A DNA stretch of 60,000 nt, taken from the NCBI GenBank assembly GCA_015680685.1, contig MNCI01005411.1, positions 68,856 to 128,855 of the forward strand, given 5' to 3'. Below the pieces are notes generated by a model. It had not been told where the DNA came from. It saw only the letters and a list, made by a program, of their open reading frames with translations, and made no database searches. Both the position numbers and the translations under genes were made by a program. Every line of letters starts with the position of its first letter. Position 1 is the stretch's first letter. This DNA is from Gnetum montanum. Lineage: Eukaryota; Streptophyta; Gnetopsida; Gnetales; Gnetaceae. Shown in pieces: positions 1-10,668 of the stretch.

Positions 1-45
1 TGCAAGGCCTAAATCTCTCAACTTTTTCTTGTCCTTGTCACTACT

Positions 46-1743
46 TCATTCTTCCTTAGAATTTTCTACGATTTTCAAGATAGTTTCAAGTCTAGAGTCT
101 AAGGAATCCCACAATTGATCCACCTTAGTCGATACTTCTATTTTTATCTTTTGAATCACCAAGGTTTTTCTGTTCACAAACTCTTCGAGTGGTGACTCAT
201 CCTCCTCATCACAAAATGTCACTCCCTTCTTTCGAAGGGAAGGATCATGGTTGTATTCTTCTGTACTCTCTCTTTTTCCTAGCTCACCTTCTTCTTTGGC
301 TACTTGCTCCAACAAGCGATGAATCTCATGGGCTCTAAGTTCAAATAGTCTCCCTTGGGCATAAGTCCCAAGGGTTCTCCTAGTCTCATGCCTTAGCCCA
401 TCTACGATGTGGCAAAGTTGGTCCCGTTGTGCATATCCATGGCCTGGGAAATGATGTAACAATGCATAGTAGCGGTCCATGGCATAATCTAAGGGTTCAT
501 GATTACCTTGCTTCCATCGTTGGATCTGCTCACGCAAATTAGACACTCTGGAGTATGTTTGATACTTATCGTTGAAGAGTTCTAACATCGTACTCCACCT
601 CCTAATGGTTTCTGGCTCTAAGGACTGGTACTAACTCTCTACTTTCTTAATGAGTGTCCTGGGAAATAAATTTAGTTTTTGCCACTCGTTCTCTATGTTT
701 TGCAAGGCATAGGCATCATGGAATGCCTGTAAATGATGTTGCGGATCAGTGTTGTACCCCCCCTCAAAACATGGGATATTTTTCATGTCTAAACACTTGA
801 TCCGACTATCTCTTTGATGCCTTGTTGGTATTCTCACTACCTCTGTTATATCAAGCATACTTTGGATTGCAAGTAGGGGCTCATCATGATCATCTCTTTT
901 ATGACATCTATGATGTCTACGTTGTTCCCTACTATCCCTTCATTCATGTCCTTGTCCTCTCTCTTGAATCTCTCGTCGAGGTCTCTCGTTTTGCCTACCT
1001 CTATCGTCACCATTATGTTCTTGGTGGCTACGCCCTGATATGGAAGGAGAGGATGAGTGATGGGATGAAGGAGAAGAAGAAGAGGAACCATCACCATGAC
1101 GATGTTTCTTACCTTCTCTTCGGCCGCTACGGCCTTGATCATTGTAATGATCTAAGTACCCATCCTTGTCATGTGTTGTTGTTCCCTCTATGAATAGTTG
1201 GCATTCACAGGGATCAAAACCAGGGTTTTGTATTGTGGATCATAGGTTTTGATACCCCACCTCCTCACTATCATTAGGAGGGGGAACATCCTTTGATAGT
1301 AAACTCGTTACAAGTGGTTCACCATCTCCGATTTTACTTAGAACGTGCAGGTCTTTGCCCTTCAACAATGTGTGATGGCTCTCGTACCGTGAGTCCCTCA
1401 TACGTTGCACTATTGTGAGACGATAATCCCTTGTGTCAAATTCATCTATAACGTATTGAGCATAGAGCTCTGCCATGTCAATCTATGCCAAAGCATGGAG
1501 GAGCATGTTTGGGACTGATCGATCTAGAGGTAACACTATGTTACCTTGCAAGTCTCTCCATCGTAGTTGTTCATCCTAATGGAGGATAAAGGTAAAGTCT
1601 GGTATGTACTCATTGGGATGAGTATATACCACTCGGTATTATTGAGAAATTGGTTGATTTTGGTTATGTGATTTTGATTACTGACTATTTCTTGTATTAT
1701 CCCTAGGTGGTGTATTACTCTTATGAGAAGAAGAAGAAGACAT
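46..1743 (-). pseudogene. gag of Ath-1 (Athila Gag, decayed)
   Basis: The likely start is the minus-strand ATG at 1743 (MSSSSSHKSN), the same Ser-rich start seen at 24453, 49198 and 53981. Fragments follow in order: 1476-1240, 858-631 (KRLDMKNIP-like, then LQAFHDAYALQNIENEW) and 588-46, the best preserved piece (180 aa). That piece carries the capsid-like retrotransposon Gag domain (ELFNDKYQTYSRVSNLR ... HHFPGHGY ... ETRRTLGTYAQGRL) and an acidic, helical tail. The zinc knuckle expected downstream is beyond the window edge. Between the fragments are frameshifts and stops, and the His/Arg/Asp-rich linker (about 860-1140) is in a shifted frame. Gag would form the cytoplasmic virus-like particle. 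Non-functional. Confidence 0.8.
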
Positions 1744-1866
1744 TGTGTCTTATCAGTGTGCTAATTAACCGTTATATAAATTTTTGTTTAATTAAATGTA
1801 AGGCTCGTTTAAGCTCCCAATGATGTGAGTGATATCCTATGTTCTACTTAGCGCACAAACACTTAG

Positions 1867-1884
1867 TCCCCAACAACGACACCT
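1867..1884 (-). other. Primer binding site, tRNA-Asp type (Ath-1)
   Basis: The minus strand reads AGGTGTCGTTGTTGGGGA one base after the LTR end. It differs from the complement of the plant tRNA-Asp 3' end (TGGCGCCGTTGCCGGGGA) mostly by C-to-T or G-to-A changes. Asp priming is usual for Athila elements. Confidence 0.75.
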
Positions 1885-1885
1885 A

Positions 1886-2768
1886 TGATGAGTGATGAGG
1901 TACCCCTACACTCAACCATACGAATACAAGCGTAGCATGCGCAATCCGGTCAAACTCCATAGACTAAGTGCCTACACACCTCATGGAACACTTAGGGTTA
2001 ATCATTCTTGTCTTCCTAGACATACTTGTAGTTGCCATGGTGTATGGTTAAGTAAGTCTGAGGTATATGATTTTTATATCTTTTTATGTTTTATCTCCTA
2101 TGCTAACAAGGTGAAGGGTTGAGAGACTAATTGACTAACTCTAACTAACGAACTAAGTCTAAATTAACCTAGTGTCAGCATCCATTCCCACTTATCATAC
2201 ACACCCTGAACTGATGCACCCTTGGCTACCAAATGCTAATCGTTGCTAGGATCACTAAGCGTAATGCACATGCTCGAAGTCGTACTGAGGCACTTAACTA
2301 AGAGAGAAGGGTTGAGAAAGATTTAACAACTAATAAAGCATGTAAATGACAAGTAATAAATAAAATCCTAATTAGACTATTCCATGCACTGCAAGGTTTA
2401 TCCAAAAGCTCGTCTTTATTGCTGTAGACAAACTTGTGTTCAGGTACAATGTCTGCTCAAATAAAGATCCGTTCACTCTGGAGTTCCTACTACGAGCACA
2501 TGGAAATTAATCTATCTCTGAAGTGGAAAAACTGCCAGAGTTTCCCTACGGTCTAGGCCTAGATTGGAAAAAAAGGGAGAGACACCTCTTATTTATAGAT
2601 ATGGAAGTGCAGCATGATATCATGTACGGGAGATCGTGAGGGATGCGATATCGCAACGGCCGCGATATCACGTACGGGATATCGTGGCCCATGCAATATC
2701 GCGTCCCATCAGAAGGAGATACTTATTGCTTGTACTTGGGCAAGTCATGTTGGAATTTGCCATCATCA
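1886..2768 (-). repeat. 5' LTR of Ath-1
   Basis: On the minus strand the LTR ends in ...ACTCATCA directly before the primer site. The stretch just inside that end (GGTTGAGTGTAGGGGTACC) is shared with the LTR ends at 8819, 16048, 33563 and 53841. The U3 start is placed at TGATGATGG (minus, ending at 2768); this is less certain because that end has diverged. Length about 883 bp, close to the 830-956 bp of the complete LTRs in the window. Confidence 0.75.
2580..2715 (-). promoter_or_regulatory. U3 promoter of Ath-1: GATATC repeats and TATA box
   Basis: Minus-strand U3 holds at least four GATATC or near-GATATC palindromes embedded in CG-rich sequence (for example CGTGATATCGCG), followed by a TATA box CTATAAATAAGAGG near 2586-2601. 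The same TATA context is found in the Ath-2 LTR (15316-15330). The repeats probably are enhancer-like sites for the LTR promoter; this is inferred from position only. Confidence 0.6.
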
Positions 2769-4422
2769 TAAACATGAACATCATTATGCTCACAAATAGG
2801 CTTGGAATTTGGATTTATAATTATTTGTCATTTGGCTTTTATTTGACATTTTGATAAGAAAAAGTTAAAGTATTTTGATATCTTTATTATTTTTGATATT
2901 ACATCAATGATATTTTCAACTTCCTTCAAAAATGTGTTGAGGTTTTTGTAGTAGCCAAACAAGTCCTTTGTGATTTCCGAAACATAAAGAATTTCGAGTT
3001 TCTAATTTAAATTATTTTTAATTTTTTTAAAAAACTAATATAAATATAATTTATAGATGTGTAAGATAATGGTAGATTGAAGTTTGAAAAGTTCAAAAGT
3101 TAGTTAAGAGTGAAAGCTACAGGTAATAATTTTTGTTAATAAGATATTTCATGAAAATTTTGCTATCAAACTTCAAGATTATCTAAGCCAAAGTCATCCA
3201 GGCTTTTTTATAGGTTATTCACTTTTTGGTAATGACATATTTTCTTTCTGCATTGCACTGCATGCAAGCAATATCATAGGTGCATGCACAAGAATTTAAA
3301 TTTGCCATGGTAATCAAGATCAATTGAGGGATTTGAGAAAGGAAATACAAAACAATGTTTATGCATGCTAGATAAAGTGAGAGATGGAAAACCAAAATCA
3401 AAATGCATGGGAAAAAAAAACCTCCATATGCTTGAGAATGATAATAGGATAGGATATATAATTTACAACAAAATATCAAGAGCTCCAAATATTTAGTTGC
3501 TTATTCTTTTTTAATTGAGAAGAGAAAAATAGAAAAAATAAAATAAAGTTATATTTTTCACAAGAGTAGAAAGCTTGTTTAACTTAGGGTGTATAAGCAC
3601 ATCTTCATGCTGAATTTAAGTAAAAACAAAATTTACAAACCCTAATATTAAAAGCCTAAATTATTAAAAATAAATCTATATATAAGCTTACTCTATGAAA
3701 TCAAATAAGTACGTTCCTTGCTTTTACTATATGAAAAAAAACAAAAATTAAATAAAGTAGAATTTCAAAATTAGAGAGTGCAATCAAGAGGTTTAAGAAA
3801 CTATGAAAATATATAGGATTGAGTCATCGGCATTCTGCAAGGCTAATGTCATCTAAATTTTACATGATCTCTGCTTATTGCAGTTTGTACTATAGCTTAA
3901 AATGACTAACTTAATTACTACAATTTTCACTGGTGCATCTTCATTGTTCTTCCCTTGAATAAGGGTTCTTGTGAACTATAAATACAACCGTTGTTCTAAT
4001 TTATAAATATAAAAATATAGTTACAACCGTTGTTCTAATTTATAAATGTAAAAATATAGTTAAGTACTTGTATATATTATATTTAATTAAAGCATAACTG
4101 ACTTTTTCCTCGATTTATTACTCGTATCCAGAACGTTATAAAAGCTCATGTTTTTTCAAAACAGTTAACTTGAGAAACTAACCGGAAAATTTAAGCTCTA
4201 ACTCGCAAACATTAACATTCTAATAACAGCGTAACATTCACCAGCAATAATAAATAGTGTTACATCAGAATGGTCTGTGGTGTCGGTTAACTTATAATAA
4301 TATTGTATTGTGGTGGCGGTGCATGCATAATCCATGATTAACATGATGTTTAGACATACTGCTGTGTTCCTGGATCCATCTTACCTGGTGCTAGTGGGCT
4401 TATCAACAATTGTCCTGAAATG
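2769..4422. other. AT-rich spacer, no gene seen
   Basis: Very AT-rich sequence with poly-A/T runs. The open frame on the minus strand at 3219-3488 has no recognisable domain, is biased to aromatic and Cys residues as AT-rich non-coding sequence is, and I do not call it a gene. The only structure noted is a short tandem duplication at 3983-4060. Confidence 0.6.
3983..4060. repeat. 39-bp tandem duplication
   Basis: The unit starting TACAACCGTTGTTCTAATTT occurs at 3983 and again at 4022, nearly identical (one clear change, ATAAATAT to ATAAATGT). Simple local duplication in spacer DNA. Confidence 0.85.
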
Positions 4423-4975
4423 AATTATTGATGAATCGACCAAGGACGGAATTTGTCACAACTGACGCTGGTCCATGGCAATTTATGTTCATGCTATGGC
4501 ATGAGATGGGATAATATAGTTTTATCCTAGTTACCAGAAACGCGACGAATTCATGATCCTCGCGTTTTTTCTGTTGGTCCAACGGCAACGCTTTTCACGC
4601 CGTTATTTTTAATGTCCTGCAAAAGTCCGACGACTCCGCCTGTGTTACCGTTCGAGATATTGTGTCGGACGAGTCCTTGGCTGTCGTTGGTGGCATGATT
4701 TTCGGAGAAGACATGTTCCCTGCGGAGTCGCAGCAGTTTCGTGATTTTAAGGATGCGCTGTGGAGATATGTGGAGAGGGCAGTGAAGTTCAATTTATTGG
4801 ATATCTTTCCGGCGATGGTGCAGAGGTTGGCGAAGCAGATGAATGTGCAGAGCATCGTGCGTGATACCAAGTGTAACAAGTTGCGCGTCTACGCCTTCTT
4901 GGATGAACTGTTTCGGCACCGCCTTCTTCAACGCGCCGCCCAAACGGTGAGGATGAGGATCGCCCCAAAGTTTTT
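4423..4975 (+). pseudogene. Cytochrome P450 pseudogene, exon 1 remnant (CYP76-like)
   Basis: Recognisable pieces of an A-type plant P450 in order: RPRTEFVTTDAGPWQF (the B-C region after the usual xRP), then after a frameshift YGMRW (helix C), and from about 4590 a longer open stretch with FNVLQKSDDSA, GGMIFGEDMFP and FRDFKDALWRYVERAVKFNL LDIFPAM (helices F-G). The N-terminal membrane anchor and proline hinge are not found upstream, so the gene is 5'-truncated or decayed past recognition. Several frameshifts and an in-frame stop lie between the pieces. P450s of this type are ER-anchored monooxygenases of specialised metabolism; substrate cannot be told. The 3' end of the exon dissolves into a T-run at 4971. 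Local GC is higher than the surroundings, as expected of a former coding exon. Confidence 0.8.
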
Positions 4976-5408
4976 TTTTTACAAATAAATATAGGGGTTG
5001 CGAATAAGACTCTGGATAGGATGTCAGCCTCTACGACATCAAAGTCTACATAGTTGAAATATTTTCTTTGCGTTGCTCCTCTAATTGGCTTTCATGGTTT
5101 CCGCTTTCTTAGAAATTACTGTTAGTCCAGAGACATAATCAGGATGATGGTTCTTTAGAAGAAATCGTTAACCGGTAACTAGCGGTTCCTCCTTTCATGC
5201 TAGACTGCGAAAGCTTCAACCAAAGCTTTTAAGGGAGTTTATGTGAGGCTATGATTTAAAAACAAGCATATTAATCAGTCACCTTATCCTCATCCTTTTC
5301 AATCTCCAACCCATGACTTAAACTAAGGCTTAAGTTGTGAGGAACAATCACTTTAATCAGTAACCTTGTCCACATTTTTTTTTTTTTTACAAATAAATAT
5401 AGGGGTTG
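4971..5408. repeat. Direct repeat (T-run + ACAAATAAATATAGGGGTTG), 408 bp apart
   Basis: A T-run followed by ACAAATAAATATAGGGGTTG occurs at 4971-5000 and again at 5379-5408. The intervening ~380 bp starts exactly where P450 homology ends. It may be an insertion flanked by a long target duplication or a slippage duplication; no element features were recognised inside. Confidence 0.7.
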
Positions 5409-5796
5409 TACCTTTTCACCAGAATAGGTAGACCTGATCCATTAAACACCAGTGTTCACTCATAAGATAGGAATTGAGTTTATAACTTTCTGACTAAGAT
5501 GCAAGTATTTTGACCACCATTAGGTTGAGAGCGTTATCATCTCAATTAAAAAAATGGATAAAACCGGACCAACTTTAAAAAGGAGAATGAGTAACAAAGT
5601 TTCCTGGAGTGTTAATTATCTATTACTTAAAGGCAAAATGAAACATTATACTGCTATTTTTATGCATCCTAGAAGCTGTCGATCATTTTGTTGAATGAGT
5701 TAACCCTTGTGTATTTTATGAATTTTATATACTTCCTCTGCTCGTCTCCTGTGCCAATTTTGGTACTCACACAAGTCAAAACCTTATTTTTTATTT

Positions 5797-5988
5797 TTGT
5801 GTCTTGTCCAATGGATCTTTGATACTCGAGAATCATTGCCTCAGCCGTCCAATACTCCAGATTTTTTATTTGATTTCCTTGTATCCATATTTTTGTGTCT
5901 TGTCCAATGGATCTTCCATACTCAAGAGAATCGTTACCTCAGCCGTCCAATACTCAGAGATTTTTGATGTGATTTCCTTGTACCCATC
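5797..5988. repeat. 96-bp tandem duplication
   Basis: GTCTTGTCCAATGGATCTT starts at 5801 and recurs at 5897. The two units share GCCTCAGCCGTCCAATACTC-like and GATTTCCTTGTA blocks but have diverged by several substitutions and small indels, so the duplication is not recent. Confidence 0.8.
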
Positions 5989-6551
5989 ATTCGGATTTTG
6001 GATTGATAGGCATTTGTTTGCATCTCATATCCTAAAACATGCTTAGGTGCAGCAACTCTGAAGAAAAGCAATGGTGAAAGAACTATTTAAGAAATAAATT
6101 AATCCTATGCATCAAAAGAATCCGATTGCTGGAAGCGAGGAATGGAGGATTCTGAACGTGTTTGGGAAGGTGTGCCTCAAGAAAAAGTAGGGACGTAGCT
6201 GGGGACGTGACAAAATTTAAATATATTAATTTAAAAAAAATTAAATCTCATATATCATAAAAATACATTGTAAAATATAGAACAACGACAATGTAAATCC
6301 AAGATATTGTTAATGCTTACAAATTGCAAAGAAGATTGCAATATCACCATTAAATTGAAGCAAGAAAATTTGCAAAAGTATAGAGGGTATTGAATCCATT
6401 TCCTTAGGAGCCATAATCTGGCCAAACATATAATTTCTGCAGCAACCAAAATGATAGCAATAAAATGAAATCTTTTTGTTACTCAATTCAATATTTCAAA
6501 ACCAAATTTATAACAAATCAGTTCTGCTAATACTTTTGTTCAAGCACTATC

Positions 6552-6589
6552 TGTGAAGATGACCGCATTATGTGAAGATGACCGCATTA
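6552..6589. repeat. 19-bp perfect tandem duplication
   Basis: TGTGAAGATGACCGCATTA is present twice head to tail (6552-6570, 6571-6589). Confidence 0.9.
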
Positions 6590-7075
6590 TAAGAATACAC
6601 GACTTAACTAAACTAGGCACAGCCCAATAACTCATCTCACTTACAATGATCAAAAACCTTTCAGAGGCTGTAAAATTGGCACTATTCATCAGGCATTAGC
6701 CATGATGAAGGGGAAAGTAAAACAGAGTGCCATGAGCTTGCATATGGCAATTGTCCGTGTGCTGGTGGGCTTCGTTGCTTTATAAGCAAACAAATTTTTA
6801 AAATAGTTGAACAAGCATCCATCCGTCATGATGTTCATGACTCATGACCCATGATGATGACCCTGTTTTGTTTTTTTTTTTTTCCAACTGAGATATGAGA
6901 AAAAGAGCAAAAACCAGCAATGAACAATAAACACGCATGAATGTGTGAGTCATGGGGAACCTTTGACGCTCCCAAAGCGAGGCGAATCCATGCATATGCA
7001 ATGTTTTCGTGGCACGCCCGTCCAAAACTTTCCGTATGACCCATACTTGCCCGTTTGGCCTTCGGTTACCATAGT

Positions 7076-7247
7076 AAACCTTTAGTGATTTCCGTGTGTT
7101 TGTTTATTATTCGTACTCCCTTGTTTTCTGTGGTCCGTCTCATGCCGATGTCAATGAAATGAAACCTTTAGTGATTTCCGTGTGTTTGTTTATTATTCGT
7201 ACTCCCTTGTTTTCTGTGGTCCGTCTCATGCCGATGTCAATGAAATG
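7076..7247. repeat. 86-bp perfect tandem duplication
   Basis: The unit beginning AAACCTTTAGTGATTTCCGT at 7076 is repeated without a visible mismatch from 7162. In a region where everything else is mutated, identity means a recent duplication or an assembly artefact. Confidence 0.9.
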
Positions 7248-7587
7248 AAATTTTTGGTATGATTCAGAACAGGAGAAGATATGTAAGATTTTAATGCAAA
7301 ATGCGGACATCCCAAGAACTAAAAAGGCAATAACAATACAAGGCAAGCCAAGGCGACCATCTCAATGTATATCTACAAATCTAGATAAAATTTCATTGGA
7401 AATTATGAAATACGTACCCATTGCGAATTTAATGCGCTTCTGTATGCCCTCCCAATCCGACCCGCCGGAACAGTTCGTCAAAATTTATCCAGAATCGCGC
7501 ATAGGATTAATCCTATTACTTGTGAAAGGCGACCACTGTTACCACGTCTGTAACTATCGATTTCTTTGACGATTCTTTGCATTGCAG

Positions 7588-8220
7588 GATATTTTAACTG
7601 CAGGGATAGATACCACGATGATAACCATAGAATGGGCAACGGCAGAGATGATACGGCAGGCATCCATCCGTAATGGAGAGGGTGCAGTCAGAAATGGATC
7701 AAGTTGTGGGTCGTTCCAGACTTGTGGAGGAGGCCAACACGGAGAATTTGCCATATCTGCGAGCTGTGGTTAAGGAGACGGTTTCTCTGCACCCGGTGGT
7801 GCCATTGCCTCTTCCTCACAGAGCACAGAGAAGCCACTGGATCAGGGAGTTCATGGTGCCTAAGGATGCACAGGTGATTGTCAACTTCTGGGCCATTGCC
7901 AAGGACCCAGCTATGTGGGAACACCCAAACCGATTCATTTCGGACAAGTTTTTGGACAAAAGCAGTTTGGATTTCAGAGTTCAGGACTTTGATTTCACCC
8001 CATTCGGGGCAGTAAGAATGATATGCGTGGGTATGCCACTAGTCAACGTTATGATCCACACTATGTTAGCTGCACTATGTTAGCTGTGCTGTGTCAGGCG
8101 TTTTGGTGGCGTCCTCCGCTGGCAATGCAATACCCCCTGGATTTGGAAATGGATGGTAAATTTGGATTGACAATTCATAAGGCCGTTCCCCATGGCGACT
8201 TAACGTTTGCCCTTCCATGA
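7588..8220 (+). pseudogene. Cytochrome P450 pseudogene, exon 2 (CYP76-like, C-terminal half)
   Basis: A good splice acceptor (TTTGCATTGCAG, ending 7587) precedes DILTAGIDTT, the helix-I oxygen-binding motif, at the usual intron position before this motif in A-type P450s. Next come MERVQSEMDQVVGRSRLVEE, PYLRAVVKE, the PERF-like region and QDFDFTPFG, then KFGLTIHKAVP before the stop at 8218-8220. Damage: a net +1 frameshift near 7663-7673; the ExxR motif reads ETVS (Arg lost); the haem loop reads FGAVRMICVG, keeping the Cys ligand but losing the conserved Gly and second Arg; and a 14-bp duplication (8059-8086) shifts frame and creates a stop. The C-terminal KFGLTxxKAVPL pattern is characteristic of CYP76, hence the family guess. 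Non-functional. Confidence 0.9.
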
Positions 8221-8520
8221 CTACCAATGTTTCTAAAGAGTAATTCTGGTAAATTTGCATCCTTAGTATTTATTTATGTTTACCGTGTTCAAACTCAGCT
8301 TTTCTCTTATACAACTTCAGATTGAGGTAAGGAAATGGAAAGGTCCTTATATCAATGTTACTCTCACAAAGATATTGTAGGAAAATGTGATATACATCTT
8401 TAATTCTATCTGTATTGTAAAGTCAGTGTATTTAATTTTCATAAACACTTTTGAGCCATTTACTTATATCAACTTTTAGGTGATAATATCATACTCTACT
8501 AGTTGTGCATTGCAAATAAT

Positions 8521-8819
8521 TGATGAGTCGTCATTTGGGGCTAGTTTAGATTTCTTCTCACCTTTTCCCTCTTAGCTCAGTTAATATTATCTTCCATTGC
8601 CTTTAGGAGTAGCATTAGGTTAGAACACATCATACACCCCACTCTCGACCGAACCATACATGACAAAACTAATACTAGTCTAGGTGGGAATACAGCGAAC
8701 TGCGACTTAAGGTTAACTATCTAGATGTCACAACTAGTCTGTCTATGGAGTTCAACCAGATCGCACGTGCAACACTCGTATTCGTATGGTTGAGTGTAGG
8801 GATACCTTGCCACTCATCA
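8521..8819 (+). repeat. 5' LTR of Ath-2, internally deleted
   Basis: Its first 20 bases match the 3' LTR (TGATGAGTCRTCATTTGGGG), then it jumps to CTAGTTTAGATT, which in the 3' LTR lies about 530 bp further on (15770). The missing part includes the whole U3 promoter with its TATA box. Both LTRs end alike. GGC at the junction is shared by both breakpoints, pointing to a small-homology deletion after integration. Confidence 0.88.
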
Positions 8820-8820
8820 T

Positions 8821-8838
8821 AGGTGCCGTTGTCAGGGA
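8821..8838 (+). other. Primer binding site, tRNA-Asp type (Ath-2)
   Basis: AGGTGCCGTTGTCAGGGA, one base after the LTR, matches the tRNA-Asp complement TGGCGCCGTTGCCGGGGA at 14 of 18 positions. Confidence 0.8.
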
Positions 8839-8960
8839 TGGTGCTAGTTATCTAGATTAGTTATGTCATACAAGGTCACTATATAGGACTTAACGATATA
8901 TCTTTTAGAAATAAATAATTATAAAAAGTCACATACAAATTCACACACAACTTTACAACA

Positions 8961-10668
8961 ATGCCTCTTCTACAAGATCACGATAATGCCACACTTAGTG
9001 ATGAAGTTCATTGGAGAACCAATGAATTATATGACAATAAAGATTGGAGCACACAACTCGAAGTGGGGGTTTCTTATAGACATCAACAAAAGCAACGTCA
9101 TACCAACGCACGAAAGCATAACTTACCTGATGACGATGAACCCCTACTGGCCATTACAAGCTTAACACAAATANATGGAATAACATTGATAACGGTTGGC
9201 AAAAACTTAAGATCTTTCCCATGACACTCGTTGGCCAAGCAAAAGTATGGTATAGATCGTTAAAACCAAATTCAATACAACATTGGTCAACAATGGTAGA
9301 AGTCTTTAACAAAAAATATCAAACCTACACAAGAGTGTCAACCTTGAGGAAACAAATCCAAGGATGGAAATAAGCACAACACGAACCCTTCGACATAGCC
9401 TTAGAAAGATATTATGCACTATTAAACAAATGTCCAGGCCATGGGTTTTTTTGAAGAAAGGCTAATGTACCATATCATTTATGGGCTACGTAATGAAATA
9501 AGAGAAACCTTAGGAATGTATGTCCAAGGTCAACTATACAAACTACGAACCCATCAAGTCCAAGAGCTTATTAAGCGAGTAGCAAAAGAGAAAGAAGAAA
9601 TGGTTAGATGGGAGAGAGTTGAAACACATCAACAGGACCAAAATCTCAACTTAACAAAGGTCCGTGATCATAAAAGGGAGAAATCAACCTATCACAAGGA
9701 GAAAGAATCATCTTTGCTGGTACAACAACAATCATTAGAAGAAGTCAAGCTAAAGATCAATAAGATGTTGGAATCGACACATAAAAAGTGTGGGGAATTT
9801 ATCAACATCATTGGAGATAAAGTTTTGATAATCCAAGTAGGACAAAACATTAGACAATCAAAAAGAAGGGATAATGAAAATAAGAGCTCAACTACCAATC
9901 ATACATATGAATGCAACATATGCCTATACGATCACACCAAGGGTCAATGCCCAATATTGTTACATTTACATGAGCATTGCGGAAACACGTTATATCCAGA
10001 GTTTGTGCAAAGATACTATGTTCGATCACAGTGGCAACAATCCCAGTCGTGGGGGAGACCACCCCTAAACTGGAGACACCCTTCATATCATATGAATCCA
10101 AACACTTATCTTGTTCAACATCCTATTTTTCCAACTAGGCCAACATACTCTATGTCACCACATTACCATTCTCCTCAATACTATTAGCCCATGTCTTCAA
10201 CACAGCTACCACCTTGTGCACCTTACACTCCTAACTTTCAACATTCTTATTTTTTCCCTCCTTCTAGATTGCCACCAATTGTTCCTAAGGTTCTTGCACC
10301 ACAACAACAACTCACAAATGCTATTTGTGCTACTACTACCAATAGTAGTGAGAAGCCCCCTCAAAATCAAAAGCGTCCCTTATTTAAACATGACCATAGG
10401 AGGACAATGCAATTCCAAGGCCACTGCATCCTCTAACTCAACACAAGTCCAACACTGTGGTACACCCTTATATTCAAACCCAACACCTCATGTAACTTTA
10501 TTAGGGCCATCAAATAACACTCCAACAACCATACAACCCAATGAACACAATTATGGAAGGCAACATCCCAATCCTTGCATACCATCTAACGGTTCCAAAT
10601 ATTATAGTGGGTCAAATCATTATCTGAGAACTACAAAATTAAATTTTTGTTCATTGTACCCAAAATGA
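8961..10668 (+). pseudogene. gag of Ath-2 (Athila Gag, decayed)
   Basis: Starts at ATG 8961 (MPLLQDHDN), 122 bases after the primer site. The N-terminal piece runs to about 9170, where an ambiguous base (N, 9174) and frameshifts intervene. The Gag domain follows in pieces: EVFNKKYQTYTRVSTLRKQ and, after a stop, ERYYALLNKCPGHG (9380-9440), then the 248-aa open stretch 9441-10187 with LRNEIRETLGMYVQGQL, a charged helical region, and the zinc knuckle CNICLYDHTKGQC (about 9910-9950; spacing CX2CX3HX4C). The Pro/Tyr/His-rich tail continues in other frames to about 10668. It directly abuts post-pol spacer sequence. The His/Arg/Asp/Ser-rich linker of the other Gags is absent. Confidence 0.82.

Larger units (their letters stand above)
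1..2768 (-). mobile_element. Ath-1: partial Athila-type Ty3/gypsy retrotransposon
   Basis: Read on the minus strand, a 5' LTR (2768 to 1886) is followed by a tRNA-Asp-type primer site and a decayed gag gene that runs off the left edge of the window. The Gag and primer site match the other Athila-like copies here (8521-16048, 23368-33563, 53753-60000). Protease, RT, integrase and the 3' LTR lie outside the window. The base after the LTR starts the flank (2769-2773, taaac), a candidate target duplication whose partner cannot be seen. Stops and frameshifts in gag mean this copy is dead. Confidence 0.85.
4976..7587 (+). other. Former P450 intron / spacer between exon remnants
   Basis: About 2.6 kb between the two exon remnants with no recognisable coding sequence. 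It contains a 30-bp direct repeat (4971-5000 and 5379-5408), a 96-bp tandem duplication (5797-5988), a 19-bp duplication (6552-6589) and a perfect 86-bp tandem duplication (7076-7247). The open frames here are short and show no domain. Whether all of it was one intron is inferred from the exon order. Confidence 0.5.

Noticed and set aside
822-1193. Plus-strand 123-aa open frame opposite Ath-1 gag
   Set aside because: Antisense of the His/Arg/Asp-rich Gag linker; the minus-strand Gag reading matches the other copies.
2614-2854. Open frames over the GATATC-rich stretch
   Set aside because: They fall in the Ath-1 LTR U3; repetitive CG-containing palindromes explain the openness.
3219-3488. 89-aa minus-strand frame rich in Leu, Cys and aromatic residues
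   Set aside because: Sits in AT-rich spacer with no neighbouring exon or homologous copy; composition is that of random AT-rich sequence.
8219-8520. Possible P450 3' UTR or promoter of Ath-2
   Set aside because: AT-rich sequence without a convincing poly-A signal cluster or other feature; nothing can be supported.
9174-9174. Ambiguous base N (also at 56059)
   Set aside because: Single-base ambiguities in gag of Ath-2 and Ath-7; likely base-calling or polishing limits, not biology.
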